Position numbers and translations under genes: made by a program. Below are positions 1 to 8,619 of a DNA stretch of 35,529 nt, one piece after another. The notes beneath the pieces are model-generated. The model worked only from the letters and a program-made list of their open reading frames with translations. It searched no databases and was not told the DNA's origin. Positions within the stretch are counted from its first letter, which is position 1, and every line of letters starts with the position of its first letter. The stretch comes from Bacillota bacterium (GTDB lineage: Bacteria > Bacillota > Clostridia > Christensenellales > CAG-138), in the NCBI GenBank assembly GCA_016286445.1, contig JAEESS010000022.1:1-35529 (forward strand), given 5' to 3'.

Positions 1-218
1 TCCTCAGCAATCCCAAAACGCTGCCCATCGCTTTCGCGGCGCTCATCGGGATCATCATGTGGGCGATCATCCACTCGGTCTTTATCAAGCCGTTCGTGCT
101 GGTCGGCGTGCTGAGAAACTACATCGATTCCGGCAAGAACGATATCCCGTCGGAGGAGAGCTTCCGGATGCTTGATTCCAAGTCTCCGAAGTTCCGCAAG
201 CTCCACCAGGAGATGTAA
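1..218 (+). CDS. C-terminal end of a membrane protein of unknown function (5' truncated)
   Basis: Reading frame 3 is open from the window edge to TAA at 216-218 and gives about 71 residues. The visible part starts with a hydrophobic segment (IAFAALIGIIMWAIIHSVFI) followed by a charged cytoplasmic-looking tail that ends SPKFRKLHQEM. A tail of the form SPKFxxL after a last membrane helix is familiar from uncharacterised multi-pass membrane proteins of Firmicutes, but I cannot name a family. Codon use matches the neighbours. The start and most of the protein lie upstream of the window. The 167 bases to the next gene carry a possible promoter, so this gene is probably not in the following operon. 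Confidence 0.6.
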   Translation, partial: LSNPKTLPIAFAALIGIIMWAIIHSVFIKPFVLVGVLRNYIDSGKNDIPSEESFRMLDSKSPKFRKLHQEM

Positions 219-325
219 CGGACGCGGAAACGCAGCGGGCTTGCGGTATGGGAACGGCAGACGAGCCGCGCCGGACGCTCCGGATGATATATCTTTGGAT
301 CACTCCGCGCAAACCGCTGTTTTTC

Positions 326-353
326 TTGAAAAAAGATGTTCGTGTCATTTAAT
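326..353 (+). promoter_or_regulatory. Possible promoter of the NRPS-MATE-STAS-SpoIIE operon
   Basis: A -35-like TTGAAA (326-331) and a -10-like TTTAAT (348-353) are separated by 16 bases in a locally AT-rich stretch about 33 bases before the first gene of the operon. The -10 match is weak, so this is a candidate only. Confidence 0.3.
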
Positions 354-385
354 CAAAATTAATTTTACTGAAGTGAGGGATCGAT

Positions 386-3379
386 ATGGATTTTATTCTG
401 GACAAGCTGCAGGACTATACAGCCAAAAACCCCAATGCCGCCATCCTGTTCGACGACGCGCATTCGAAGGGGCTTACATACGCGCAATTTGACGAAATGA
501 CCGGACGCGTCTATGCCTGGCTCAAGGCGAAGGGGATCGGCAAAGAGGACTTTGTACTGATCAATCTGCCGCGCGGCGTTCTGCCCGTGGTCGCCATGGT
601 GGGCGTCTGGAAGGCGGGCGCGGCATGGGCGCTGGTGGAGGACACCTATGCCCCGGAACGCATCAACTATATCCGCGAAAACTGCGGCTGCAAAGCCGAG
701 CTGAGTGCGGCGAACTGGGAAGAAGTCATGCATACGGACGGTCTTTCCGGTCATGAGCCGCTTGACGAGCATGCCGTTGCCTACGCCATCTACACCTCCG
801 GTACCACCGGAAATCCCAAAGGCGTCCTTCATGAATACGGCAATCTGCAGCGCGCCATCGATTCCATCCGCATCGACGGTCAGTGTCCCTTCAACGAGAA
901 CGACCGCCTGGCGACGTTGGCGCCGATGAACTTTGTCGCAACGGTCATCGTCATCCTTGCCGCGCTGAACGTATACTGCGGCAAGAACTACATCGTCTCA
1001 TACGCCACGATCAAGAACCCGAGCGCGCTTGCGAAGTTCTTCCTCATGAAGCGGATCACCATTACCTTCCTGACGCCGTCCTACGTCAGAAAGCTGGGCA
1101 ACCAGACCGGTCCGTTTTTGCGGATGCTGTTCGTCGGCAGCGAGCCCGCGAACAATCTCTACAACAAGAACCTCGACCTCATCAACATCTACGCCGCCAG
1201 CGAGAGCGGCTTTGCGGTGGGTTTCTTCAAGATCGACAAGCCCTATGAGGTTTGCCCTATCGGTCATCCCCAGGTGGAGACGGAGCTGCATCTGCTGGAT
1301 GAAAACGGAAACGAAGTCGCGGACGGCGAGACCGGCGAACTGTGCTTCGTAAACCCCTACGTCCGCGGCTACATCAATCTGCCGGAGGAGACGGCAAACG
1401 CGTTCCGCGGCGGACTGTATCACACCGGCGACCTTGCGCGAAAGGACGAAAACGGCAACCTGATCCTGCTGGGCCGCAGCGGAGATATGATCAAGATCAA
1501 CGGCAACCGCATTGAACCTGCCGAGATCGAAGCCGCCGTCAAGCAGGCGCTGGGCATTGACTGGGCTGCCGCCAGAGGCTTTGACGAAGACGGCAAGAGC
1601 TTCCTGTGCGCCTACTATACCGCGGACGTCGAGGTGGATCCGACCGCGCTGCGGCAGGAGCTTATGAAGCGTCTGCCCTACTACATGATCCCCTCCTACT
1701 ATATGCATATCGACTCCGTACCGCTGAAGGCGACGGGCAAGCTGGATCGCAAGGCGCTGCCGAAGCCCAACATCGAGGACTTCATGGAAGACTATGCCGC
1801 TCCGACCAACGACGTGGAAAAAACGCTTTGCGAAGCGATGGCGCGGGTCCTGAAGCTCTCCCGGATCGGCATCCATGACGATTTCTACGAGATGGGCGGC
1901 GACTCTCTGGGATCCATCGAGCTCATCACCGCATGCGAAGAGACGCTGCCCGGGCTGAATGCGGGTATCGTTTTCCGCGGGCGCACCCCGGAGAAGATCG
2001 CAAAGCTCTATGAGGAGCAGCTCCAAAACAGCGACGGCGATCCGGATGAAAAGAACGCAGCCTCGATGGAAAAAGAGCATCCCCTGACCACCGAACAGCT
2101 CTACATGATCGATTATCAGCTTTATACGCCCAATTCGACCATGTACAATCTGTTCTCGGTGATGAAGCTGAGCAAGGAAATGTTTGATTCCCGGATGCTG
2201 GCCGATGCTATGGAGACTGCCGTCAAGGCGCATCCTGCCCTGCTTACCACCTTCGGTTATAACGATGACGGTGAACTGGTACAGCGCTATACGCCGGAAA
2301 TCTTCCATCCCGTTTCGGTAGAGAAACTCTCGGAATTTGAGTTTCGTTTTGTAAAGGATACGCTGGTTTATCCGTTCAAGATCGTCGGAGGACGGTTATA
2401 TCGCTGCCGTGTATTTGAGACGGAAAAGGCGATCTATGCGTTTTTTGATGTCCACCACACCGTGTTTGACGGGACCAGTCTGAAAGTATTCTTAGGCAGC
2501 GTCGGCAAGGCTTTGATGGGTGCGCCGATCGATCCGGATTACTATTATCTGATGCTGCAGCGCCGGGAGGATGCGGTAAACACGGCGTTTTATGAGGAAA
2601 GCCGGAAATACTTCGAGGATCGCTACGACAACGTGGAGTGGTCCTCCTATCCGAACATCGACCATATGAGCCGCGAGAATTCAATGGGCGAGCTGTTCAC
2701 CTCTCTGGGGTTGGAACAGCCCCAGATGAATGCCGTGGAGCGCGCATACAAGATCAGCCGCAATGAGTTTTTCATTACCGTCGCGGCTCTCGCTATCTCC
2801 GTTTACAACAACGCCCCCGACGTGAAGTTAAGCTGGATCTATAACGGACGCGAGGACGTGCAGAACATGACAAGCGTCGGTCTGCTGTTCCGCGACTTAC
2901 CGATCGGCATTCGCTTCCATGACGGCGACACCATTCGCAATGTCTTTGCAGACGTTCACGAGCAGGTGCAGAAGGGCATTGAGCATAGCTGTTATCCCTA
3001 TGTGGACAGCCGCAATCAGGTTGCAAACGGCGAGTCCGCCTATCTGCTTTACCAGCAGGATATTCGCGACATGGGCGGTATGGAGGGATTTGACGTCGAG
3101 ACTGTTGACGTCCGTCAGAACCAGGCTGCCAGTCAGACCATTCTGGATATGGAAATTTTGGACGGTGCCGACGGGCTACAGCTGATGATCGACTATGCCG
3201 CCAGCCGTTATGAGGACAGCAGCATTGAGAAATTCAAGGATCTGTATGTGAAGACAGCCCAAACGCTTGCTACACACAACTCCCAGTCCGATATTACCAT
3301 CGGAGAGATCAAGGCGAAGCTTGCCGATAAGCGGAACTTCTTTCAGATTGTCAAAGGAATCTTCAGCAGAAAGGCGTAA
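386..3379 (+). CDS. Single-module nonribosomal peptide synthetase, order adenylation-carrier-condensation
   Basis: 997-residue enzyme expected to activate an amino or other carboxylic acid as an adenylate, load it on a phosphopantetheine arm and condense it with a second substrate. Visible motifs: adenylation core A3 YTSGTTGNPKG near residue 136, A7 YHTGDLARKDENG from 345, A8 GRSGDMIKINGNRIEPAEIE, and A10 GKLDRK with catalytic Lys452. The carrier site is GGDSLGSIEL with Ser507. The condensation domain (about 575-985) has HHTVFDG at 690-696 and a late motif GLLFRDLP. The order A-T-C is unusual: there is no N-terminal condensation domain and no thioesterase or reductase. The terminal C domain may use the loaded acyl group as donor and a free amine or alcohol as acceptor. 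The A5 region reads NIYAASESG, unlike the common NxYGPTE, so I do not predict the substrate. The ATG follows GTGAGG. The MATE gene starts 3 bases after the stop. No phosphopantetheinyl transferase is in the window. Confidence 0.9.
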   Translation: MDFILDKLQDYTAKNPNAAILFDDAHSKGLTYAQFDEMTGRVYAWLKAKGIGKEDFVLINLPRGVLPVVAMVGVWKAGAAWALVEDTYAPERINYIRENCGCKAELSAANWEEVMHTDGLSGHEPLDEHAVAYAIYTSGTTGNPKGVLHEYGNLQRAIDSIRIDGQCPFNENDRLATLAPMNFVATVIVILAALNVYCGKNYIVSYATIKNPSALAKFFLMKRITITFLTPSYVRKLGNQTGPFLRMLFVGSEPANNLYNKNLDLINIYAASESGFAVGFFKIDKPYEVCPIGHPQVETELHLLDENGNEVADGETGELCFVNPYVRGYINLPEETANAFRGGLYHTGDLARKDENGNLILLGRSGDMIKINGNRIEPAEIEAAVKQALGIDWAAARGFDEDGKSFLCAYYTADVEVDPTALRQELMKRLPYYMIPSYYMHIDSVPLKATGKLDRKALPKPNIEDFMEDYAAPTNDVEKTLCEAMARVLKLSRIGIHDDFYEMGGDSLGSIELITACEETLPGLNAGIVFRGRTPEKIAKLYEEQLQNSDGDPDEKNAASMEKEHPLTTEQLYMIDYQLYTPNSTMYNLFSVMKLSKEMFDSRMLADAMETAVKAHPALLTTFGYNDDGELVQRYTPEIFHPVSVEKLSEFEFRFVKDTLVYPFKIVGGRLYRCRVFETEKAIYAFFDVHHTVFDGTSLKVFLGSVGKALMGAPIDPDYYYLMLQRREDAVNTAFYEESRKYFEDRYDNVEWSSYPNIDHMSRENSMGELFTSLGLEQPQMNAVERAYKISRNEFFITVAALAISVYNNAPDVKLSWIYNGREDVQNMTSVGLLFRDLPIGIRFHDGDTIRNVFADVHEQVQKGIEHSCYPYVDSRNQVANGESAYLLYQQDIRDMGGMEGFDVETVDVRQNQAASQTILDMEILDGADGLQLMIDYAASRYEDSSIEKFKDLYVKTAQTLATHNSQSDITIGEIKAKLADKRNFFQIVKGIFSRKA

Positions 3380-3382
3380 CCG

Positions 3383-4735
3383 ATGGCAGACAATCACCAT
3401 TCCAATCAGGAGCAGGAGCTTTCCCAAAATTTTCGCTTTTGGTCGCTGCTGAAATTCGTTGCGCCCAGCATTTTCACCTTTGTATTCATCGCCGTATACC
3501 AGATGGTCGACGGTCTGTTTATTGAGCGATTTGTGGGTGATGAGGCGATTTCTGCCGTCAATCTTTTCTATCCGGTCATCTCGCTGTTCATCGCAGCCGG
3601 CGTCATGATCGGCACCGGCGGTAATGCGATCATTGTAAAGAAGGTCGGCGAAGGACGGCGGAAAGAAGCGGGCGAAAGCTTCTCGCGGATTATCGTCTTC
3701 ACCGTGCTTTTGGGCATCGTCTTTACCGCAGTCTGCCTTGTGTTTGCGGACCCCATCATGCGCCTGTGCGGCGCAACGGACGGGACCATCGAGTATCTGC
3801 GTCCCTATTACATGACTCTGAGCGCTTTCTCTATTGCCATATTGCTGCAATCGGAGCTTGGGATTCTCATCATCGGTGAAGGTAAAACGGTAGTTGCCGC
3901 TTTGGTCATTATCGTGGGCGGGGTGCTGAACTGCGTGCTGGACTATGTGTTCATGAAGCATCTGCACATGGGGATCCGCGGCGCTGCCATCGCCACGGTG
4001 ATTGGATATTGCAGTACCATCGTCTATGCCGTTTGGTTTTATGTGCTGGCAAAGAAAAGCTCTTACAAACTGGAGTTGGCAAAGCCGAATCTGAAAGAGA
4101 TCGGACAGGTCTGCTTTAACGGCTCTTCGGATATGGTATCCAATCTCGCCCAGGGCGTGACGATCCTGATCCAGAACCATCTTGTTTTCCGCTGTTACGG
4201 GGATGTCGGCATCAGCGCGCTGACGGTGGTCACATATGTGCAGACCTTTATCATGATGGTGTTTATGGGCTTTACTTCGGCGGTGGAGCCGGTGTTCTCC
4301 TTCCACTACGGAAGCGGTAATGTCGAGATGCGAAAGCGGGTCTACCGACTGAGTATGCTATGGAGCCTTGTGCTCGGTTTCGTGACGATGGTACTGCTCT
4401 TTTTCCTGCGGCGACCGATCGTCGGAATCTTCTTCTCTCCGGGTTCGGACTTCTATACGATTGCGGAAAACGGCATGCTGCTGTCCCTGCCTGCCTGTCT
4501 GTTTGTCGGGATCAGCATTTTCGGTTCGGGACTGTTCACCGCCTTCTCCAACGGTCTGGTGTCGGGGCTTCTCTCCTTTGTGCGCACCTTTGTGGTGCTC
4601 GTTATCTGCCTTTACGGGCTCACCGCCCTGTTCGGCGGAACCGGACTTTGGCTGGCATGGCCGGCGGCGGAAGCGATCAGCCTCATCATTACCGTCATCG
4701 TGCTGCGGCATTATCGTCCGCGCTATCAATACTGA
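3383..4735 (+). CDS. MATE family multidrug/metabolite efflux transporter
   Basis: 450-residue integral membrane protein of normal MATE length with about 12 hydrophobic segments. The N-terminal part has the family-typical pattern of a Phe/Pro-rich first helix followed by YQMVDGLFIERFVGDEA and later GTGGNAIIVKKVGEGRRKEA, as in clostridial MepA/NorM-like members. MATE proteins exchange Na+ or H+ for an organic substrate and act in the cytoplasmic membrane. The gene starts 3 bases after the NRPS stop, so the two are almost certainly co-transcribed. Export of the NRPS product, or self-protection from it, is the natural inference, but a substrate cannot be read from the sequence. Confidence 0.93.
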   Translation: MADNHHSNQEQELSQNFRFWSLLKFVAPSIFTFVFIAVYQMVDGLFIERFVGDEAISAVNLFYPVISLFIAAGVMIGTGGNAIIVKKVGEGRRKEAGESFSRIIVFTVLLGIVFTAVCLVFADPIMRLCGATDGTIEYLRPYYMTLSAFSIAILLQSELGILIIGEGKTVVAALVIIVGGVLNCVLDYVFMKHLHMGIRGAAIATVIGYCSTIVYAVWFYVLAKKSSYKLELAKPNLKEIGQVCFNGSSDMVSNLAQGVTILIQNHLVFRCYGDVGISALTVVTYVQTFIMMVFMGFTSAVEPVFSFHYGSGNVEMRKRVYRLSMLWSLVLGFVTMVLLFFLRRPIVGIFFSPGSDFYTIAENGMLLSLPACLFVGISIFGSGLFTAFSNGLVSGLLSFVRTFVVLVICLYGLTALFGGTGLWLAWPAAEAISLIITVIVLRHYRPRYQY

Positions 4736-4813
4736 TCTCGCGACTGTCCGATCATCACGACTGTGAACAATACATCATCAAATAACCCGTTTCGGGAGAA
4801 AAGGAGCAAAGCA

Positions 4814-5110
4814 ATGACGATTCATAAAATCAAAAATGAAAAAATGCTGACGATCGCCCTCGAAGGACGGCTGGACACGACGACCGCGCCGGAACTGGAG
4901 ACGGTTCTGAACGACGCGCTTGCGGGCGTGGAGGAGCTGACCTTCGATTTTGAGAAGCTCGATTATATTTCTTCCGCAGGGCTTCGCGTGCTGCTTGCGG
5001 CGCAGAAGACGATGAACAGGCAGGGCTCTATGAAGGTGATCCATGTGAATGAAATGATCCTGGAGATCTTCGAGGTCACCGGTTTTGCGGACATTCTGAC
5101 CGTCGAATGA
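4814..5110 (+). CDS. STAS-domain anti-sigma factor antagonist (SpoIIAA/RsbV type)
   Basis: 98-residue single STAS domain. The hallmark loop is DYISSAGLRVL, in which the second of the paired serines is the residue phosphorylated by RsbW/SpoIIAB kinases in this family. The ATG at 4814 is chosen because AAGGAG lies 7 bases upstream; an in-frame ATG at 4763 would add 17 unrelated residues and lacks a good site. The next gene encodes a SpoIIE-type phosphatase fused to an RsbW-like kinase domain, the expected partner for dephosphorylating and phosphorylating this protein. No sigma factor or separate anti-sigma factor lies nearby, so the final target of the switch is unknown. Confidence 0.92.
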   Translation: MTIHKIKNEKMLTIALEGRLDTTTAPELETVLNDALAGVEELTFDFEKLDYISSAGLRVLLAAQKTMNRQGSMKVIHVNEMILEIFEVTGFADILTVE

Positions 5111-5141
5111 GTATTGCGCGGGAAAGTAAAAAGAGGATTCC

Positions 5142-7178
5142 ATGAAGTGGCTGCGTCAACACATTACCGTCAAAAGCATAGCCGGCATCATACTGCTGCT
5201 GGTGCTGTTTTCCGTGGTCGTCGGCATCATCGGTTATCGGACCTTTACCGACGCGCTGCTGAATCAGTACGCGGAGGGGGCTTTTTTGACGGCGCAGACG
5301 GCTGCTGAGCTCGTAGACGCCGATAAAATAGACGAATACGCCCAAAGCGGCGGCGTTACCCCTGCATACACGGAGGTATGGGATCGGCTGGACCATCTGT
5401 GCAACACGTCAGGGTCAACCTTCATCTATGTGATCGAGCCCGACCGGTCGGATTATCGGCATATCACCTTTCTCTTTTCCACCATCGACCACGACAGTTC
5501 ATATACCAAGTACGAGTTCGGCTTCGTGCGGGACACCACCAACGACGAGTACCGCGAGAAATACCGTGCGCTCTACGAGCTGGAAGCGGACCGGGAACTG
5601 GTGATCCGGGACAAGGGCAACATCGAGACCGATTCGCACATCACCGCCATGATCGGGCTCAAGGGGTCCGACGGTAGCGTGAAGGGGATCCTCTGCGTGC
5701 AGCGGCAGATGGACATCCTCGCCGGCGTACGCAGCACCTTCCTCAACAAGATCGCGCTTGCCGTCGTGACGCTGGTGCTGCTCGTGATCCTGGGACAGAG
5801 CTTATACCTGCATCGGGTGCTGCTGCATCCCGTCAACCTGATCACGGAGGAGGCGGCGCGGTTCTCCCGGGAGAATACGGCGTCCGCGCAGAAGTTGCAG
5901 AACGCCATCCGCAACAAGGACGAGATCGGGCAGCTGGCAAAGTCCATCGACACGATGGAGGAGCAGATCGAGACCTACATCTCGGATATCACGCAGATCA
6001 CCGCCGAGCGGGAACGCATCAGCACGGAGCTGTCTCTCGCGACCCGCATTCAGGCGGCGTTCATCCCGCATCTGTTCCCGCCTTTCCCCGACCGGCCGGA
6101 GTTCGCGCTTTACGCGTCCATGGATCCCGCCAAGGAAGTGGGCGGCGATTTCTTCGATTTCTTCCTGATCGACGAGGACCATCTGGGACTGGTCATCGCC
6201 GACGTGTCCGGAAAGGGCGTGCCGGCAGCGCTGTTCATGATGGCTTCCAAGATCATCCTGCAGAGCTGCGCGATGCTGGGGCACGGTCCGGCGGCGACCC
6301 TGACCAAGACCAACGAGGCGATCTGCTCGAACAATCAGGAACAGATGTTCGTCACCGTATGGCTGGGGATCTTAGAGATCTCCACCGGCAGGCTCACGGC
6401 GGCAAACGCAGGGCACGAATACCCGGTGATCAAGGAGCCCGACGGCGACTTTGCCCTGCTGAAGGATAAGCACGGTCTTGTGATCGGCGGCATGAGCGGC
6501 GTCCGGTATCGGGAGTATGAGGTACAGCTGACGCCGGGAGCAAAGATCTTCGTCTATACGGACGGAGTGCCCGAAGCGAGCAACGCGGAAAACGAGCTCT
6601 TCGGTTCCGAACGCATGGTCGCCGCGCTGAACGACGCTAAGGACGAAGCGCCGGAGGCGATCCTGCGCAGCGTGCGCCGGGCGGTGGACGACTTTGTACA
6701 GGAGGCAGAGCAGTTTGACGATCTCACCATGCTCTGTCTCGAATATAAGGGTCCAAAGGCGGCGGCGCCCGTGAAGGAGCTGACCGTGGAAGCCACGGTC
6801 GAAAACATCTCCGCGGTGGCCGGGTTCGTCGAAGCGGAGCTGGACGCGGTCGACTGCCCGCCGAAGGCCAAGATGCAGATCGGCGTGGCGATCGACGAGA
6901 TCATGGCGAACATCGCGCAATACGCCTATGCGCCGGGGACCGGTCCAGTAACCGTGCGGTTCGGATACGAGCAGGCGTCAAAAACGGCGACCCTGACCTT
7001 CCTGGACAAGGGCATGCCCTATAACCCTCTGGAAAAGAAAGACCCGGACGTGACCCTTTCCGCAGAGGACAGACCGATCGGAGGGCTGGGCATCTTTCTG
7101 GTGAAGAAGACCATGGACAGCATGGACTATGCATACAAATTCGGACAAAACGTCCTGACGATACAGAAACACCTATAA
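5142..7178 (+). CDS. Membrane sensor with HAMP, SpoIIE-type PP2C phosphatase and RsbW-like kinase domain
   Basis: 678-residue partner-switching regulator. Layout: membrane helix about 9-30; extracytoplasmic sensor about 31-205; second helix about 206-228; HAMP linker about 229-285; a coiled stretch; PP2C/SpoIIE phosphatase about 310-535; HATPase_c (RsbW/SpoIIAB-like) about 545-675. Phosphatase metal-binding acidic residues are visible in EVGGDFFDFF (Asp336), ADVSGKGVPAALFM (Asp354) and FDDLTML (near 526). The kinase-like end shows an N-box with DEIMANIAQYAY and a G-box GGLGIFLVKKTMD. By family knowledge the phosphatase dephosphorylates a STAS protein and the HATPase domain phosphorylates it or binds a sigma factor. 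The STAS gene immediately upstream is the obvious substrate. AGAGGA precedes the ATG by about 6 bases. It belongs to the NRPS operon, so an external signal may be tied to the metabolite. Confidence 0.92.
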   Translation: MKWLRQHITVKSIAGIILLLVLFSVVVGIIGYRTFTDALLNQYAEGAFLTAQTAAELVDADKIDEYAQSGGVTPAYTEVWDRLDHLCNTSGSTFIYVIEPDRSDYRHITFLFSTIDHDSSYTKYEFGFVRDTTNDEYREKYRALYELEADRELVIRDKGNIETDSHITAMIGLKGSDGSVKGILCVQRQMDILAGVRSTFLNKIALAVVTLVLLVILGQSLYLHRVLLHPVNLITEEAARFSRENTASAQKLQNAIRNKDEIGQLAKSIDTMEEQIETYISDITQITAERERISTELSLATRIQAAFIPHLFPPFPDRPEFALYASMDPAKEVGGDFFDFFLIDEDHLGLVIADVSGKGVPAALFMMASKIILQSCAMLGHGPAATLTKTNEAICSNNQEQMFVTVWLGILEISTGRLTAANAGHEYPVIKEPDGDFALLKDKHGLVIGGMSGVRYREYEVQLTPGAKIFVYTDGVPEASNAENELFGSERMVAALNDAKDEAPEAILRSVRRAVDDFVQEAEQFDDLTMLCLEYKGPKAAAPVKELTVEATVENISAVAGFVEAELDAVDCPPKAKMQIGVAIDEIMANIAQYAYAPGTGPVTVRFGYEQASKTATLTFLDKGMPYNPLEKKDPDVTLSAEDRPIGGLGIFLVKKTMDSMDYAYKFGQNVLTIQKHL

Positions 7179-7193
7179 AAGGAGATTCAAAAT

Positions 7194-7874
7194 ATGAAGA
7201 AAGTATTGACTGTTTTACTGATTGCCCTGCTGATCCTCAGCGCTGCGGCCTGCACTAAGAAGAATGAATCCGACGCTCCGGCGTCTTCCTCGGTCGATCT
7301 GACCCAATGGAAGACCTTAGGCGACATCTGGGAGTATGAATTCTGGGGCTCCGTCGTCGAGGAAGGCACGTATATCCGGGCCTTCAAAGCGGAAGACGGA
7401 TACTACCGCGTGGAAACGGACGTCCCGCAGGACGTGGCGGAGAAGCTGGACGCCATCGACTTTTTCGACAAGACAATGGAGGAGCAGGAAAAAGCGCTGA
7501 TGAAGGATCTGCCCATCAAAACGATCATCAACCTTTCCGAGGTCCTGCTTTCTCAGAGCGATCTCGACGCATTGGCGGGCAAGACCGGTCAGGAGCTTTT
7601 GGATATGGGCTTCGTGCCGCAGGGCAGCAACGGCTTCAGCACGCAGGAGCAGCTCTCCTGGGCAACTTTGGAGAAGGGACCGTTCGTATATGAGGTTACC
7701 TTCCAGGAATACGTGGACGTCGACGACGATCCCAACATTGCGGCTGTCATCCGGCCGCTGACCGTGAAGAGCGTGACCTTTTCCGGCGTTTCCCAGTACG
7801 CGACGGACAAAGCGTTCGATATCAACGGCGGCAAATCGCTGGCGGACTATGAAGCAATGTTCAGCGGGGATTGA
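7194..7874 (+). CDS. Lipoprotein of unknown function, last gene of the NRPS/partner-switch operon
   Basis: 226-residue protein with a clear type II signal peptide: MKK, a hydrophobic run, then the lipobox LSAAAC with the lipidated Cys at residue 20, followed by a Ser/Ala-rich linker. The mature part (about 45-226) is acidic and soluble. I recognise no catalytic motif. The start follows AAAGGAG and lies 15 bases after the phosphatase/kinase stop, so it belongs to the same transcript. As an extracytoplasmic protein co-expressed with a membrane sensor and an exporter, it could bind the exported product or modulate the sensor; this is inference only. A GC-rich hairpin about 210 bases downstream may end the transcript. 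Confidence 0.8.
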   Translation: MKKVLTVLLIALLILSAAACTKKNESDAPASSSVDLTQWKTLGDIWEYEFWGSVVEEGTYIRAFKAEDGYYRVETDVPQDVAEKLDAIDFFDKTMEEQEKALMKDLPIKTIINLSEVLLSQSDLDALAGKTGQELLDMGFVPQGSNGFSTQEQLSWATLEKGPFVYEVTFQEYVDVDDDPNIAAVIRPLTVKSVTFSGVSQYATDKAFDINGGKSLADYEAMFSGD

Positions 7875-7886
7875 TGCAAGGCTTGA

Positions 7887-8072
7887 AGCGATACCGACGA
7901 TACCGCTTTGCAGCTGAGAAACAAAAAGACAGGACCGTTCATTGATACAAACCGCTATATCCGTATTGGGGCGGCGGAACCATACGAACACGCAGAGACG
8001 GAGATCATCATTCTTAACAATGTCGACGCGGTCACGGGCAGCCGCAACAGCAGGACGCCGGATATTCCGTAA
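7887..8072 (+). pseudogene. Possible coding remnant without a start codon
   Basis: An open stretch of 61 codons runs from just after a TGA (7884-7886) to TAA at 8070-8072. It has no ATG, but its translation has natural composition (for example KKTGPFIDTNRYIRIG, then AEPYEHAETEIIILNN) rather than the Arg/Ser/Pro-rich look of shadow frames. I do not recognise the family. It is probably the 3' end of a decayed gene and sits next to another truncated gene and a repeat cluster. Confidence 0.3.
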
Positions 8073-8085
8073 ATCAAAAAACACA

Positions 8086-8111
8086 GGGGCGAAGCCAAAA
8101 GGCTTCGCCCC
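8086..8111 (+). terminator. Hairpin terminator downstream of the lipoprotein gene
   Basis: A perfect 11-bp stem (GGGGCGAAGCC / GGCTTCGCCCC) closes on a four-A loop and is preceded by an A-rich run. The following bases GTTGCATG make a poor U tract, so termination strength is uncertain. The same GAAGCC...GGCTTC design is used at 13252-13280. Confidence 0.6.
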
Positions 8112-8223
8112 GTTGCATGCAAACCGAAGGATCGGGATCACGGGTCCTTTTCGTTCACCGCTTCGCAGCATTCCGGAAACAGAACGCGGTTCACGATCCG
8201 GACGTAAACAGGAGAGTGCTCTC

Positions 8224-8619
8224 ATGCGATTGTTCGGACAGAAGGAATCCGGAAGGAAAGCGGGAAACAGCCGGATATCCGACCGCTTTTGCGAAATCAC
8301 GGAGTTTTTCGGCGATTGCTTTCCCGTCCTTTTTGAACGGTATCGGGAGGAGCTTGTTCCGTTCCTGTACGGCTTTATGCAGAGCATCGAGGACGCCGAG
8401 GAGCTGATGCCGGACTCGTTTGCCGAGATCGCCGCCGGTCCGACGGCATTCTTTGTGAAGCGCAGTGTTGATCGCAAACAAACCAAAACCGAACAGAACC
8501 AGCACGGAGGGAAAATGATGAAAACGAACCGAAACAATGATCCGTGGATCAGGGGGATTTCCCTGCTTTTGAGCCTTCTCATGTGCGTTGCACAGCGGCA
8601 TTGCACCTTCGGAGCGTGA
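8224..8619 (+). pseudogene. Truncated sigma-70-like (ECF) gene fused in frame to a signal-peptide-like start, cut by the repeat cluster
   Basis: The ATG at 8224 follows AGGAGA. Residues about 35-80 contain FERYREELVPFLYGFMQ followed by EDAEELMPDSFAEIA, which resembles region 2 of small sigma-70 factors (a YxxxLxxFLY helix then EDAEDLxQExF). The similarity stops at about residue 80, and regions 2.4, 3 and 4 are missing. The same frame then meets GGAGGGAAA and two ATGs (8515, 8518) that begin a second apparent gene with a charged N-end and a hydrophobic run (GISLLLSLLMC). That frame runs into the repeat cluster and stops at 8619. I read this as two gene fragments joined by a deletion, the second cut by the repeat. 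It could also be a diverged short protein; the sigma assignment is by eye. Confidence 0.4.
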
